64,000 nucleotides of DNA from Enterococcus mundtii. Lineage in GTDB: Bacteria > Bacillota > Bacilli > Lactobacillales > Enterococcaceae. The notes below the pieces were generated by a model. That model was not told the origin of the DNA, did no database searches, and worked only from the letters and a program-made list of their open reading frames with translations. The stretch spans positions 2,296,001 to 2,360,000 of the forward strand of contig NZ_AP019810.1 of the NCBI RefSeq assembly GCF_013394305.1, read 5' to 3'. Position 1 is the stretch's first letter, and every line of letters starts with the position of its first letter. A program made the translations under genes and the position numbers. Positions 1 to 9,500 of this stretch are shown one piece after another.

Positions 1-596
1 TCGTGATCGCGATCGCGTTGATTTGTTACCCAGAAATCTTGATTGCAGATGAACCAACGACAGCCTTAGATGTGACGATCCAAGCACAGATTTTAGAGTT
101 GTTGAAAAAAATCCAATCAAAAATCGACACGTCGATCATTTTTATCACCCATGATCTTGGTGTCGTAGCGAATGTCGCTGATCGAGTAGCAGTGATGTAC
201 GGTGGAAAAATCATTGAAGTGGGGACATCTGAAGAGATTTTTTACAATCCACAGCATCCGTATACATGGGGCTTACTTGGCTCTATGCCTACATTGGAAA
301 GTGGCAATGACCGCTTATATGCAATCCCAGGTTCTCCACCGGATTTATTGAATCCGCCAAAAGGTGATGCCTTCTATCCACGAAATGAATTTGCATTGAA
401 AATCGATGCGGAACAAGCACCACCGTTTTTCGAACTATCACCAACACACCAAGCAGCTACTTGGCTATTAGCCCCACAAGCTCCAAAAGTGACACCGCCA
501 GAAGAGATTCAACGGCGCTGGGCGATTTTTCAAGAAAAGCAAAAAGCACATGGCCAAGGGGGATTGAACAATGAACAAAAAACTGCTCGAGGTTAA
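1..596 (+). CDS. oppD: Oligopeptide ABC transporter ATP-binding protein OppD, C-terminal part (cut by window edge)
   Basis: The reading frame is open from base 3, so the N-terminus with Walker A lies to the left of the window. What remains starts just before the Walker B/D-loop stretch [11 protein letters not shown] and the H-loop (IFITHDLG). It ends with the C-terminal extension of the Opp/Dpp ATPases, which carries [12 protein letters not shown] and GSPPDL. In this family the protein couples ATP hydrolysis in the cytoplasm to oligopeptide import through OppB/OppC. The last 26 nt overlap the start of oppF, so the two are translationally coupled. OppD rather than OppF is chosen because a second, complete Opp-type ATPase follows, which is the usual D-F order. 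The family call is secure; the peptide substrate is not visible. Confidence 0.93.
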   Translation, partial: VIAIALICYPEILIADEPTTALDVTIQAQILELLKKIQSKIDTSIIFITHDLGVVANVADRVAVMYGGKIIEVGTSEEIFYNPQHPYTWGLLGSMPTLESGNDRLYAIPGSPPDLLNPPKGDAFYPRNEFALKIDAEQAPPFFELSPTHQAATWLLAPQAPKVTPPEEIQRRWAIFQEKQKAHGQGGLNNEQKTARG

Positions 597-1524
597 AGGC
601 TTAAAACAGTATTTTAATGTAGGAAAGAAAAATGAAGTCCATGCGGTGAATGATATCAGTTTTCACATCTATGAAGGAGAAACATTCGGCTTAGTTGGCG
701 AATCTGGTAGTGGAAAGTCAACCACAGGTCGAACGATCATCCGTTTGAATGAACCAACGGGTGGCGAGATCTTATTTGATGGGCAAGATGTGACGAAATT
801 AAAAGGCAAACAAGCCATGACAAAGTTTCGTCATGAAGTCCAAATGATTTTCCAAGATCCATATGCTTCATTAAATCCAAGAATGAAAGTACGAGATATT
901 ATTGCAGAAGGAATCGATGTCAACGGACTAGCTAAATCACCCGAAGAACGTGCAGAAAAAGTCAACGAGTTACTAAAAACAGTTGGCTTAAATCCCAGCC
1001 ATGGCACACGCTATCCTCATGAATTTTCAGGGGGACAACGCCAACGGATCGGGATTGCACGAGCATTAGCAGTCAATCCGAAGTTTATCATTTGTGATGA
1101 ACCAATCTCTGCTTTAGACGTATCGATCCAAGCCCAAGTGGTCAATCTTTTACAAGATTTACAAAAAGAGCAAGGATTGACTTACTTGTTTATCGCGCAC
1201 GATCTATCCATGGTGAAACATATCAGTGACCGTATTGGTGTGATGCACAATGGCTTGTTGCTTGAGATGGGAACCAGTGAAGAAATCTATAATCATGGAG
1301 TGCACCCATATACGGAAAGCTTACTATCAGCGATCCCATTGCCTGACCCTGATCATGAACGCCAACGTCGCCGGATCAAGTATCAACCTGAACCAGATGA
1401 TGGACAAATCCGCACGTTAAGAGAAATTGCTCCTGAACATTTTGTATATGCAACAGAACAAGAAGTTGCTTATTATGCGAAAAAATTAAAACGGCAGAAA
1501 GAAGCCTTGCTAGTCGCAAACTAG
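571..1524 (+). CDS. oppF: Oligopeptide ABC transporter ATP-binding protein OppF
   Basis: Complete 317-aa ATPase, normal length for OppF. Walker [10 protein letters not shown] is at about residues 43-51, the signature FSGGQRQR at about 151-158, Walker B FIICDEP at about 172-178, and the H-loop IAHDLS follows. The C-terminal [16 protein letters not shown] block is typical of OppF/DppF. It pairs with OppD to energise uptake of peptides bound by an extracellular OppA lipoprotein. It overlaps oppD by 26 nt and is followed after only 11 nt by the TnpB-like gene, so all three are probably on one transcript. Sensing of peptide pheromones is a known role of Opp systems in enterococci, but nothing in the sequence assigns it here. 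Confidence 0.95.
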   Translation: MNKKLLEVKGLKQYFNVGKKNEVHAVNDISFHIYEGETFGLVGESGSGKSTTGRTIIRLNEPTGGEILFDGQDVTKLKGKQAMTKFRHEVQMIFQDPYASLNPRMKVRDIIAEGIDVNGLAKSPEERAEKVNELLKTVGLNPSHGTRYPHEFSGGQRQRIGIARALAVNPKFIICDEPISALDVSIQAQVVNLLQDLQKEQGLTYLFIAHDLSMVKHISDRIGVMHNGLLLEMGTSEEIYNHGVHPYTESLLSAIPLPDPDHERQRRRIKYQPEPDDGQIRTLREIAPEHFVYATEQEVAYYAKKLKRQKEALLVAN

Positions 1525-1535
1525 GGGAGAAGCCG

Positions 1536-2543
1536 ATGCTAAAAGCCTTTAAATTTCGAATCTATCCCACTGATTCACAAAAACAGTGGTTGATCCAAAC
1601 ATTTGGTTGTGTGCGTTTCACTTACAATCATTTATTAAAAGCCAGACAGGCGTATTATTTAGAAACACAAGCGATCGATTATACGCTGACACCAGCTTCT
1701 TTAAAAAAGCAATATCCGTTTTTAAAAGAAGTCGATAGTTTAGCCTTAGCGAATGCCCAATTAAACTTGGATCGTGCATTTCGTAATTATTTTAAAGGAC
1801 GCGCAAGCTTCCCCAAACTAAAAAATAAAAAAAGTATTTGGCAGTCGTATACGACGAATAATCAAAAAGGAACAATCTATTTAGAAGAAACATACCTCAA
1901 ATTGCCAAAGCTAAAAGAGAAAATTCGCATCCATGCCCATCGTCCGATTGAAGGAACGATTCGTTCAGCAACGATCTCATCTCGATACAACGAGATCTTT
2001 TATGTCTCCTTGCTCTGTGAAGTTCCCCAAAAGACGATGAAAGCGTCAAATAAATGGATCGGGATAGCCTATGATCCAGATCGTCTAGTGGAGATGTCCA
2101 CACCACTTGACATCACGATTCCTAAATTCAAACAAGTTGATCAACAACTTCTGCGGGCAAAGAGAAAGCTTGTGATCAAAGGACGATCAGCACAGCATCG
2201 ACGCACACGCGTTGAAAGAGTAAAAAATTATCAAAAGCAAAAAAGGAAAATCAAAGACCTTTATTTAAAACAAAAATTTCAACGAGAAGACTATTTAGAA
2301 CAAATTTCAGGAACAGTGATCCGTCATTATGATTATTTGTTTGTCGAATCGATTTCAGCAGATTGTCCGGAAGGTGATTTTTCTATCCAAGACTGGCATA
2401 AGCTATTAGCAAAGCTCCAATATAAATCGCAATGGTATAGCAAAAAGTTAGTATTGATCGATATGAAAGAACAAACAGATCCTTCCACAAATAAAAAGAG
2501 TCTGGAATTAGTTGAAATCGGGAAACAAGTCCTTTTTGAATAA
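1536..2543 (+). CDS. tldR: TldR-type nuclease-dead TnpB homologue (putative RNA-guided repressor), oppF-associated
   Basis: The 335-aa protein opens like TnpB/OrfB: MLKAFKFRIYPT, then a helix-turn-helix region with FTYNHLLKAR. It keeps the overall TnpB layout through LQYKSQWYSKKLV. The nuclease is broken. The RuvC-I motif that should read GID reads GIA (Ala178), so the catalytic Asp is gone. The RuvC-II Glu (Glu271, in FVESIS) remains. After LVLIDM the zinc-ribbon CxxC pairs and the RuvC-III Asp are missing, and the protein simply ends, 40-70 residues shorter than usual TnpB. The frame is intact, with a good ribosome site (GGGGAG, 6 nt before ATG), and the gene sits 11 nt behind oppF. No tnpA and no transposon ends flank it. 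Nuclease-dead TnpBs retained next to oppF in enterococci are known as TldR: they bind a guide RNA made from their 3' region and repress a promoter. The same role is inferred here, probably on opp expression. A decaying transposase is the alternative, but an open frame with selectively lost catalytic residues argues against it. Confidence 0.88.
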   Translation: MLKAFKFRIYPTDSQKQWLIQTFGCVRFTYNHLLKARQAYYLETQAIDYTLTPASLKKQYPFLKEVDSLALANAQLNLDRAFRNYFKGRASFPKLKNKKSIWQSYTTNNQKGTIYLEETYLKLPKLKEKIRIHAHRPIEGTIRSATISSRYNEIFYVSLLCEVPQKTMKASNKWIGIAYDPDRLVEMSTPLDITIPKFKQVDQQLLRAKRKLVIKGRSAQHRRTRVERVKNYQKQKRKIKDLYLKQKFQREDYLEQISGTVIRHYDYLFVESISADCPEGDFSIQDWHKLLAKLQYKSQWYSKKLVLIDMKEQTDPSTNKKSLELVEIGKQVLFE

Positions 2544-2600
2544 AAAAACTGGTAGGGGCGCCAGGGTTCGCCTTGCTAATAAAAAACATCTATTGTTTTT
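2480..2600 (+). ncRNA. Candidate TldR guide RNA (scaffold plus guide) at the 3' end of the TnpB-like gene
   Basis: TnpB omega-RNAs and TldR guide RNAs overlap the 3' end of the protein gene and continue just beyond it, with the guide at the RNA's 3' end. Right after the stop codon here is a short G+C-rich block in otherwise A/T-rich sequence: CTGG (2549-2552) can pair with CCAG (2561-2564), and GGCG (2557-2560) with CGCC (2569-2572), which would give a stem and pseudoknot-like fold. A/T-rich sequence starting TTGCTAATAAA follows, and the guide would be expected there. The boundaries and the guide cannot be fixed by eye. The presumed target, the opp promoter, lies outside the window. Confidence 0.45.
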
Positions 2601-2650
2601 GTTTCTAGGAATTTCTTTCAGAGAAGCTCACTAATTATGACAAACCAAAA

Positions 2651-2686
2651 AAGAGGAGAAGAGCATGAATGCTCTTCTCCTTTCAG
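2651..2686 (+). terminator. Intrinsic terminator of the opp-tldR transcript
   Basis: Perfect 13-bp inverted repeat (2654-2666 with 2669-2681, loop GA) built on AGGAGAAGAGCAT, preceded by an A-run and followed by only a short T-run. It would stop transcripts running through oppF, the TnpB-like gene and its guide RNA. Confidence 0.7.
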
Positions 2687-2690
2687 ACTG

Positions 2691-2753
2691 TAGACAAAAG
2701 CATCAGTTTCCTCTTTACTAAGAGTGTAGACTAATACTTTTGTCTATTTTTGT
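2691..2753 (+). terminator. Second hairpin with T-run (TAGACAAAAG/CTTTTGTCTA)
   Basis: The arms TAGACAAAAG (2691-2700) and CTTTTGTCTA (2737-2746) pair perfectly and are followed by a run of T. The sequence CAGACTGTAGACAAA at its start recurs in another terminator-like hairpin at about 10,668, on the other side of the giant gene. Confidence 0.5.
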
Positions 2754-2769
2754 ATAATAAAAGATATGG

Positions 2770-3356
2770 GCTCTTTGTCAATAAGGACTGATGAGTTGCG
2801 AAAAACTAAATCTGAGTCAGAACAAACCTCATTCTGACTCAGATTTTGTGTTATCTAACTTTGATTAATTGATTGGTCAAAAAGATTCTAATTTTCATAT
2901 TCTCAAATGATTTAAATCCGTAGGATACTCGTTTCATTGTTTTTATGTGGGTATTCTTTGCTTCTATTTTTCCATTGGAGTAAGGATAAATCATCGCATT
3001 GCCGATGCCTTCTTCGTAGATCAGAAGGTTTTGAAGTTTCTCACGAAATCCTTCATCTAATGTTTCGGGAAGTTCTGCCAATAAGGAGAAAAGCAAGTCA
3101 GGATCTTTGTCTCGAAAAGCTTCAACTAATTCATGGAAAACGGGATACGCCTCCTTTAGGGGCGTGGAAAAGCTAAGCAATCGATCAATCATCATTGCTT
3201 CAGTAAGAAATGGGTATTTAGGTGCTCGGAAACTTTTCCATGTTTTATATTCATAGTGGTTAATGTTTGCACGATTTTTTAGCAGAAAGCGCCAGTTCTT
3301 TTTCAGTTTTTCTGCATGGCTTTTCTGTTCTACTTTACGTTGCTCATTCATTTGAT
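2770..3356. mobile_element. Truncated ISL3-family element
   Basis: The left end, GGCTCTTTGTCAATAAGG, and the following 580 bases match the left end and transposase 3' part of the complete ISL3 copy at 14,947-16,460, with scattered differences. The homology stops near 3,356, so the other end and two thirds of the transposase are missing. This is an older, decayed copy. Confidence 0.85.
2851..3351 (-). pseudogene. ISL3 transposase, C-terminal fragment
   Basis: The 166-residue frame is nearly identical to the last part of the 431-aa transposase at 15,029-16,324 (shared AEKLKKNWRFLLKNRANIN and the ending FLTNQLIKVR against FLINQLIKVR). The N-terminal zinc-binding and helix-turn-helix region is absent, as is most of the DDE core. 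The ATG at its start is fortuitous, so this is a dead fragment. Confidence 0.85.
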
Positions 3357-3474
3357 TGTTTGGACAGCATTATACATTCCTCCTCAAAAAGCGAACGTTT
3401 TTTTTTAATTGTAATAAAAAAACTGTAGTCTGAGTTTTCTTTTTTAGTGTATTTTTTGAAGTTTGTATTATATG

Positions 3475-3561
3475 ATACAAAAAAGAGTGATTAGGAGGTG
3501 CTTTTTGTTGACTACATATAAATAAACTATCTATCTTATTAATTAACGAGGAGTGAAAGAG
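3475..3561 (+). promoter_or_regulatory. Leader region of the giant toxin-like gene
   Basis: A strong ribosome site (TTAGGAGGTG, 3491-3500) precedes a TTG at 3508 that opens a five-codon frame (M T T Y K, stop at 3523). The TTGACT of that frame could instead be a -35 box. The real gene start is served by GAGGAG at about 3548-3553. No convincing -10 could be chosen. Confidence 0.3.
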
Positions 3562-6500
3562 ATGCCAAAGTTACCAGAAGATGCTCATAGAGAAAAAATT
3601 GGGAATAATTACAACAAACGGAATGATGAACATCCGCCAGGAACGGACCAAAAGATTTTAACCTATCTAGCCAATCACAGGGGGCAAACGCTGATACGCA
3701 ATGGTGTATGGACATTTACTGGATTGGTTTATCTAGCCACTATTTTTCAAAATTTTCGGCCAGTAGATCCTCCCGAACAACATCCGGTTATAAAAAAAGA
3801 CTCGCCAGCATTTGAAGTCACTACACGAGTTGACGTGAGAAGAGAGGGGAATCAGGCAAGGATTCACTCCTTTGTTTCCACCTCCACCATCAATCGTGCT
3901 CGAATCCATTCCTTGAATCCAAACCATGCGATATCCCATTCGGATACAGACAAACTTTCTTATGACAATCAGACGTTTGCTAATACGACATCCATGGATC
4001 TATCACCGTACGTTGATCTCGCGAAGATGGTGCATGAACGAAGTCTTTCTTTGTACCGACGGAGGCATAAGATTCATCAACTGATCAATTGTACCACCAC
4101 GAGAAGGACAGATCAGGTAAACACATGGATCGTCACAGGAACAAGTGTGGAACAAACGCGATTGACCACTATTTGCCAAGAAGCGATTACTCGATCGAAT
4201 GCGCAAAATGAGCAAAAGAAACAAGAGAGGGAGAATTCTACACACTCTTCTCACCATAAGAATGATTCAAAAACTCAAGATTTTCCTTATTTTTCTGCAC
4301 AAGAGTCGGCTCAAAAACTAAGTGAAGCCATCCGAACCACCTTTGAAACCAAATATAATGGCACAACAGATGCCCCAACGAATGTACATAGACCAATCCC
4401 AGCCACGTTTTGGAAGGGATTAACGGAGCGATTTTACCAGATCTTTCACCAATACGAGAATACGAGCTACACCCAAGAACAAAAAGACACAAGTGGTGGG
4501 TCAGTGCTGTCGCAGTTTGTGAATTTATTGTTGCGTACTTTTTCGATAGATTATGAGGAAGAGCTATCTAGTGATTTCCATTTAGAAAAGGATCAACAGT
4601 TACCGATGAATGTGTACTCCACGAAAGACTCGCATCCATCCAAGATTTCACCAAAAAAATCAAGGGAGGAAAAACAGGCGCAGGATCCTCAGGAAACAGC
4701 TTCAGAGGAAGTGACAGGCACACCACCAGAAGGTGAATCTGTACTATCTCCTGAAAAAGTGAGTTTCTTCACGCAACTTTGGGATCTAGTAGAAGATTTT
4801 TGTGAAAAAGTAGGGAGCTTTGATATTTTCCCAACATTTGGGGTGGAAGCAATGCCCCTTCCTGTTAGCACTGAAACAACTCTCGAAGACAGTTCGGTGA
4901 ATGCGACAGCTATTCCTACGGAAGTACTTGGATTAAATGTGACAACAGCTGGAGAATTTGACACCACCCAAGAGCAAGAGATCAATGAAAAAATCCAAGC
5001 ATTTTTGCGTGAAAATAGAGCTGATCCAGCAAAGGAAATAATTCAAGAAGAACAGGAAACACCTCTTCCAATGTGGAATAAGGAACAAAAAGAGGACATA
5101 AATAAAAAGCTGACTCATTTTTTCACGGAAAAAGGAATTGCTTGTCAAGAAAATGCTGAGGAATTAATGGAGACAGTCGGTGAGTGGGTACTTCTTGAAG
5201 GTGCAGCGCCACCAACGTTGGATATGGTGAAAGTTAAACAAATTGCAAAACTGATCTTGGAAATGAGCGAAGAGACAGTGATTTCAGAGGAACAAGCCGG
5301 TCTAACGGTCGGGACATGGATCTATGAAACAGTGAAGGACAACCAATCTGTGGCTTTAAATCTTGTTGTGGAAACGACTAAACAACCAGAAGGAACCAGT
5401 ACGCCCCACCCCACAAGAACAGAAAACCAACCTGTGGCTTTAAATCTTGTTGTGGAAACGACTAAACAACCAGAAGGAATCAGTACGCCCCACCCCACAA
5501 GGACAGAAAACCAAAAAAATAACAGCGAAACTGATGGAATTCAATGGCGTGACCCTAATGTGCGAAAACAAATGGAAGCATTTTTTCAAGAAAAGGAATT
5601 ATTACCAAATCAGCCAACCAAAGAACAAATATTGATCGCCTTAGGAAAATGGATCATCAAAGAAGAAAATAACAAATTCGTCTTCAATTATAAAAGAATT
5701 CAAGCAGTAGCAAAAGTGATTATAAAAGGATTGAAGCTTTATGATATAAAAGGAAAGGAAAAGATTTCAAACAAAGATGCCGAATTAACTGTCATGAAAT
5801 GGGCCTTTGAAACGATATTAGGAAGTTCGATTGAAGCTTATATAGTCAAAACCTTAGTGTCGGCTCCTGATGTAGAGCAATTTACCATAGGTCGATTGAG
5901 AGATTTATTCACTGCCAGAAACTTAGAAAAAGAGGGATTAATTCAGTTAGATACGCCTACCCTTTCTCAAGAACAGAAAAGAGTCTTTAACAAATTATGG
6001 AATTTGTTACTTCATAAAGAGCTACCAAATTATTTTCTAGATAGCAGTGGTTTAGCGGATCACTTATTGATTTCTGATTATCAATCATTGATGCAGCTGA
6101 CAGGAGCACAAATTTTAAATGAGAGTGGGTACCCACAGGCATTCAGTCAAGAAGATAGTTGGTTGATGGGGCAACATTTCTGGGAAACGATCCTTGAAAA
6201 AGGCGTGACCAGCTATGAAGAATTCCGTCAACTTCTAATGCCTTCTTTGCTTGCGGTCGCCCAACTAGAACCAAATCTATTACGAGAGGCATTGGCTACG
6301 GACACCTACAAAGAAGTGGCAATCAGTACCTTTATTGGATATCAACAAGAAGGTTATTATAAGCTAGTCGAAAATCAAGAACTCCTCAGTCAATTGTATA
6401 AAGCTTATCAAAAAGTCTTTCTTCAATGGCGTCGAAAAAAAGCATTAGCTATAACTGTGGCACAGACTTGTCGCGACAAAGGTTCCCTCATTTCATTTCA

Positions 6501-9500
6501 TGTGATTAAACAAAATTATCTTATAGGTTCAGAAGATCCTTGTCCAGATATTGACTGGATTCCAGAGAAATTAGAAACTAGTTATGTTAAATTGACGAAA
6601 AATGTAGCAGATACGTATTTGCCACTGAATAAAAAACTGATAGAGTTTGCATTACTCGCCTTCGACAAAGAGGAAAGAGCGTTTATTTTCTCAGAAGGAA
6701 CTCAGCTATATGAGGCAAATGCCGAGTTGACAAATGAAAGTGACTATATGGCTGAAGTGCCAGTCGCAAGTGTGGCTCTGAAGATGTATCAGTTGCTTTC
6801 TATGAAGAAGAAACAGAGAACGATTCTAAATCTAGACAAAACCGATCTGTTTGTAGCGGACAACGAAAAGGAAAAACGTTGGTATGCCCTGAAGCAGTTG
6901 GCTGGCGAAGGAGGTTATCGTTTTTATCGTGTTGATCAAGATCCTCTATTATACCTCAAATTTGGGTTATTTGATCAGAAAAACCTTTGGAAAAATGGGT
7001 ATAAGAAAGAAGGAAATGAGATTCGGATCGGGGATAAACTTTTTACATTTTCTACTCGTATGAATTGGAGTAAAAAATTATCCCATGGAGTTGAGACAAC
7101 TCCATTCATTGAAGCACTTAGTCGTAAACATAGTGATCAACTGTATCAACAATTGTATGATTCGGGAGACGACAAAGCGGATCTCGAAAAAGCTTTGGAG
7201 GTCGTCAAGCATTTTATTCCTTTTTATGATTGTGTGACAGGGAGCATTAATCAAGACACAGAAGGAGCAATTGTTTCTTGTACGATTGATGCCTTACTCA
7301 TGATTCCGGTACTCGGTCAAGTCACTTCCCTCAATATGAAATTTACATTAGGTGCGGCTCGAGCGTTTGCCAGTAGAGGAATTCGCAACGCCATCAGAAG
7401 TGGTAAAAGTTTCCTACCAACAGCGGCCGAGACCAGAAGACTTGCGTTAACTCTTGCACAAACGATTGATCCAGGATTTGAGACCATTGTAGGTGGAGGA
7501 CGATGGATCATTAGAAAAGTAGTGCAGTTCAAAAATGAACTTCGTGTGGGTAAAAAGACGAGAGAAATGTTAGAAAGAGTCGAAGCGTGGGAGAAGAAGC
7601 AAAAAGCGTGGGAGAAATCAATCGAGATCGTTCAGTTAAATGGTCTGGAAGTACCAGTGAGAAAAGTGAATGCTCATTTGTATATGCGCGTGACGAATCT
7701 AGAAACTGCAGAGGTGTTTGGCGGCTTGTTTATGAAAAAGGGGGATCGCTTAGAGCCCTATAGACCCGCTACATTTACGAATGAACAACTCAACTTGATT
7801 AACCTCTTGGAGGTGAAGTTGGATGAAAATCAGATCTTTGTCGTGGAAGATAATTTAAATCCTCAAGCCTATGGTATAGGAAAGATCACAACTGTAGCAA
7901 AAGAAGGTGAAGAAACGAAGCGTTGTATTGAAATGAAGGAGAAATTGATTGAAGTGACCATGACAGTCATCAAAAAGCATGGAATCCGATTAGATGTTTA
8001 TGATCGTCATGAAGGAAAAATGTTACCAGTGAATTTTAACGGGATGGAATGGTATTTTGAAGAAGCAACGTCTACTTTCATATCAAAATCCGTAGAGGAA
8101 AAAATCGCTGGGATGTTAGATAAGTTTGAAACACTAAAAGATCCAAGTGGACTTTCTGCTCCGTATGGAAAGGGGATGATGTGGAATGAATCAGGCAGAT
8201 CCTACATCAAGATCAATAATCATTACATTCCGTTGATCGCATTGGATAAAAATAGCAATCGGTATCATTTAGTGAAAAAGGAATACAATGAACCGATGAC
8301 GATTTTGATATTTGATGAAAAAAAAGGCAAGTTTCGTTTTGAGACAGATTCGGAAAGAGCGAAGGTAGAAGCAATTGAACAAACAAGTAAGAAAGAAAAA
8401 CCTCATAAGTTAGAGGCTTTACAGCATAAAAGAAAAACCACTTCAGGTGAATCAAGAGTGTCGCAAGGAGAGACACCGGGCACCTCAGGTACTTCAAGCA
8501 CAAGTTCTCACGATAAAAGGGTTAAAATGGGCACATTGGTTGGTCAAGTGGAAAATAATGATATTCCCAAATCCGCGGGAAAATATGATTTATGGAGTAA
8601 ACTTAGAGAAGCAGAGCTTTCTAAAGGTGTAATTCCAAGAATAGAAGATCCTAATGTTCGACTTGCACCGTTAACTGAATTTGTTTCAGATTTGCCTAAT
8701 AAATATCATTTTAGTGACGAGGAAATAAGACAGAGTATTTTGAAAACAATTAAAGTGAACTTGCCGCCCAATTCTACTTTTAAAACAGTGGCAGGAGTTA
8801 CTTCTGATAAAGTGCCAGACTTTCTCAAACCGTTTGTTCAAGATATGGAATATGGTCTTGAACAATTAATGGATTTTGCAGATTCTGGAATAGCCATATT
8901 TGAAAAATTATTGCTTGACAAAACTACTGAAAAAGTTGAGCTTAATAAAGCCGTGGCAAACGCTGAGGTTGAAAACGCTGTGGCAAAAGCTGTAGTTAAC
9001 GATGCTGTGGCAAAAGTTCAGCTTGCAGAATCTCCGCTTGACAAAGCTATTGCACAAGCAGAGCTAGAAGAAGTTATGGCAAAAGCAGAGCAGGCACAAT
9101 TTGAACTTGACAAAGCGATTGAACTAGTTAAGTTTGATCAAACTCTTTCACAATCTAAGGAAGGGAAATATTTAATAAAATTATTTTCAATAGGTGAGAC
9201 TCCTAGCCAAGAACTCATCATAACAGAAACGATTAAAAGACTGTTGAATAGGTTGAAAAAAATCAAAAACTTCTATAAGCAATCAAAGGAATGGGACTAT
9301 GAAAATATTTTGCTCGTTTGGAGTGATTCATTCACCAAGAAAGAAGGATTAGATGTTTATGTATCAACAGCTGATATAAATATTCCGAAAGCAGAGGTTT
9401 TTCCAGTTGATGGAGAATGTCGGGTCATTATTTATGCAGATAGTTTTCATTTGGATCCTCAAAAATTTCCAGAATATGAGCTAACAGCAAGACCTTCTTC

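Noticed and set aside
1536-2543. Active TnpB transposon protein
   Set aside because: The first RuvC aspartate is replaced, the zinc ribbon and last aspartate are absent, and there are no IS ends or tnpA nearby.
3733-8503. Antisense frames inside the giant gene
   Set aside because: They are opposite-strand shadows without ribosome sites; the sense frame is continuous.
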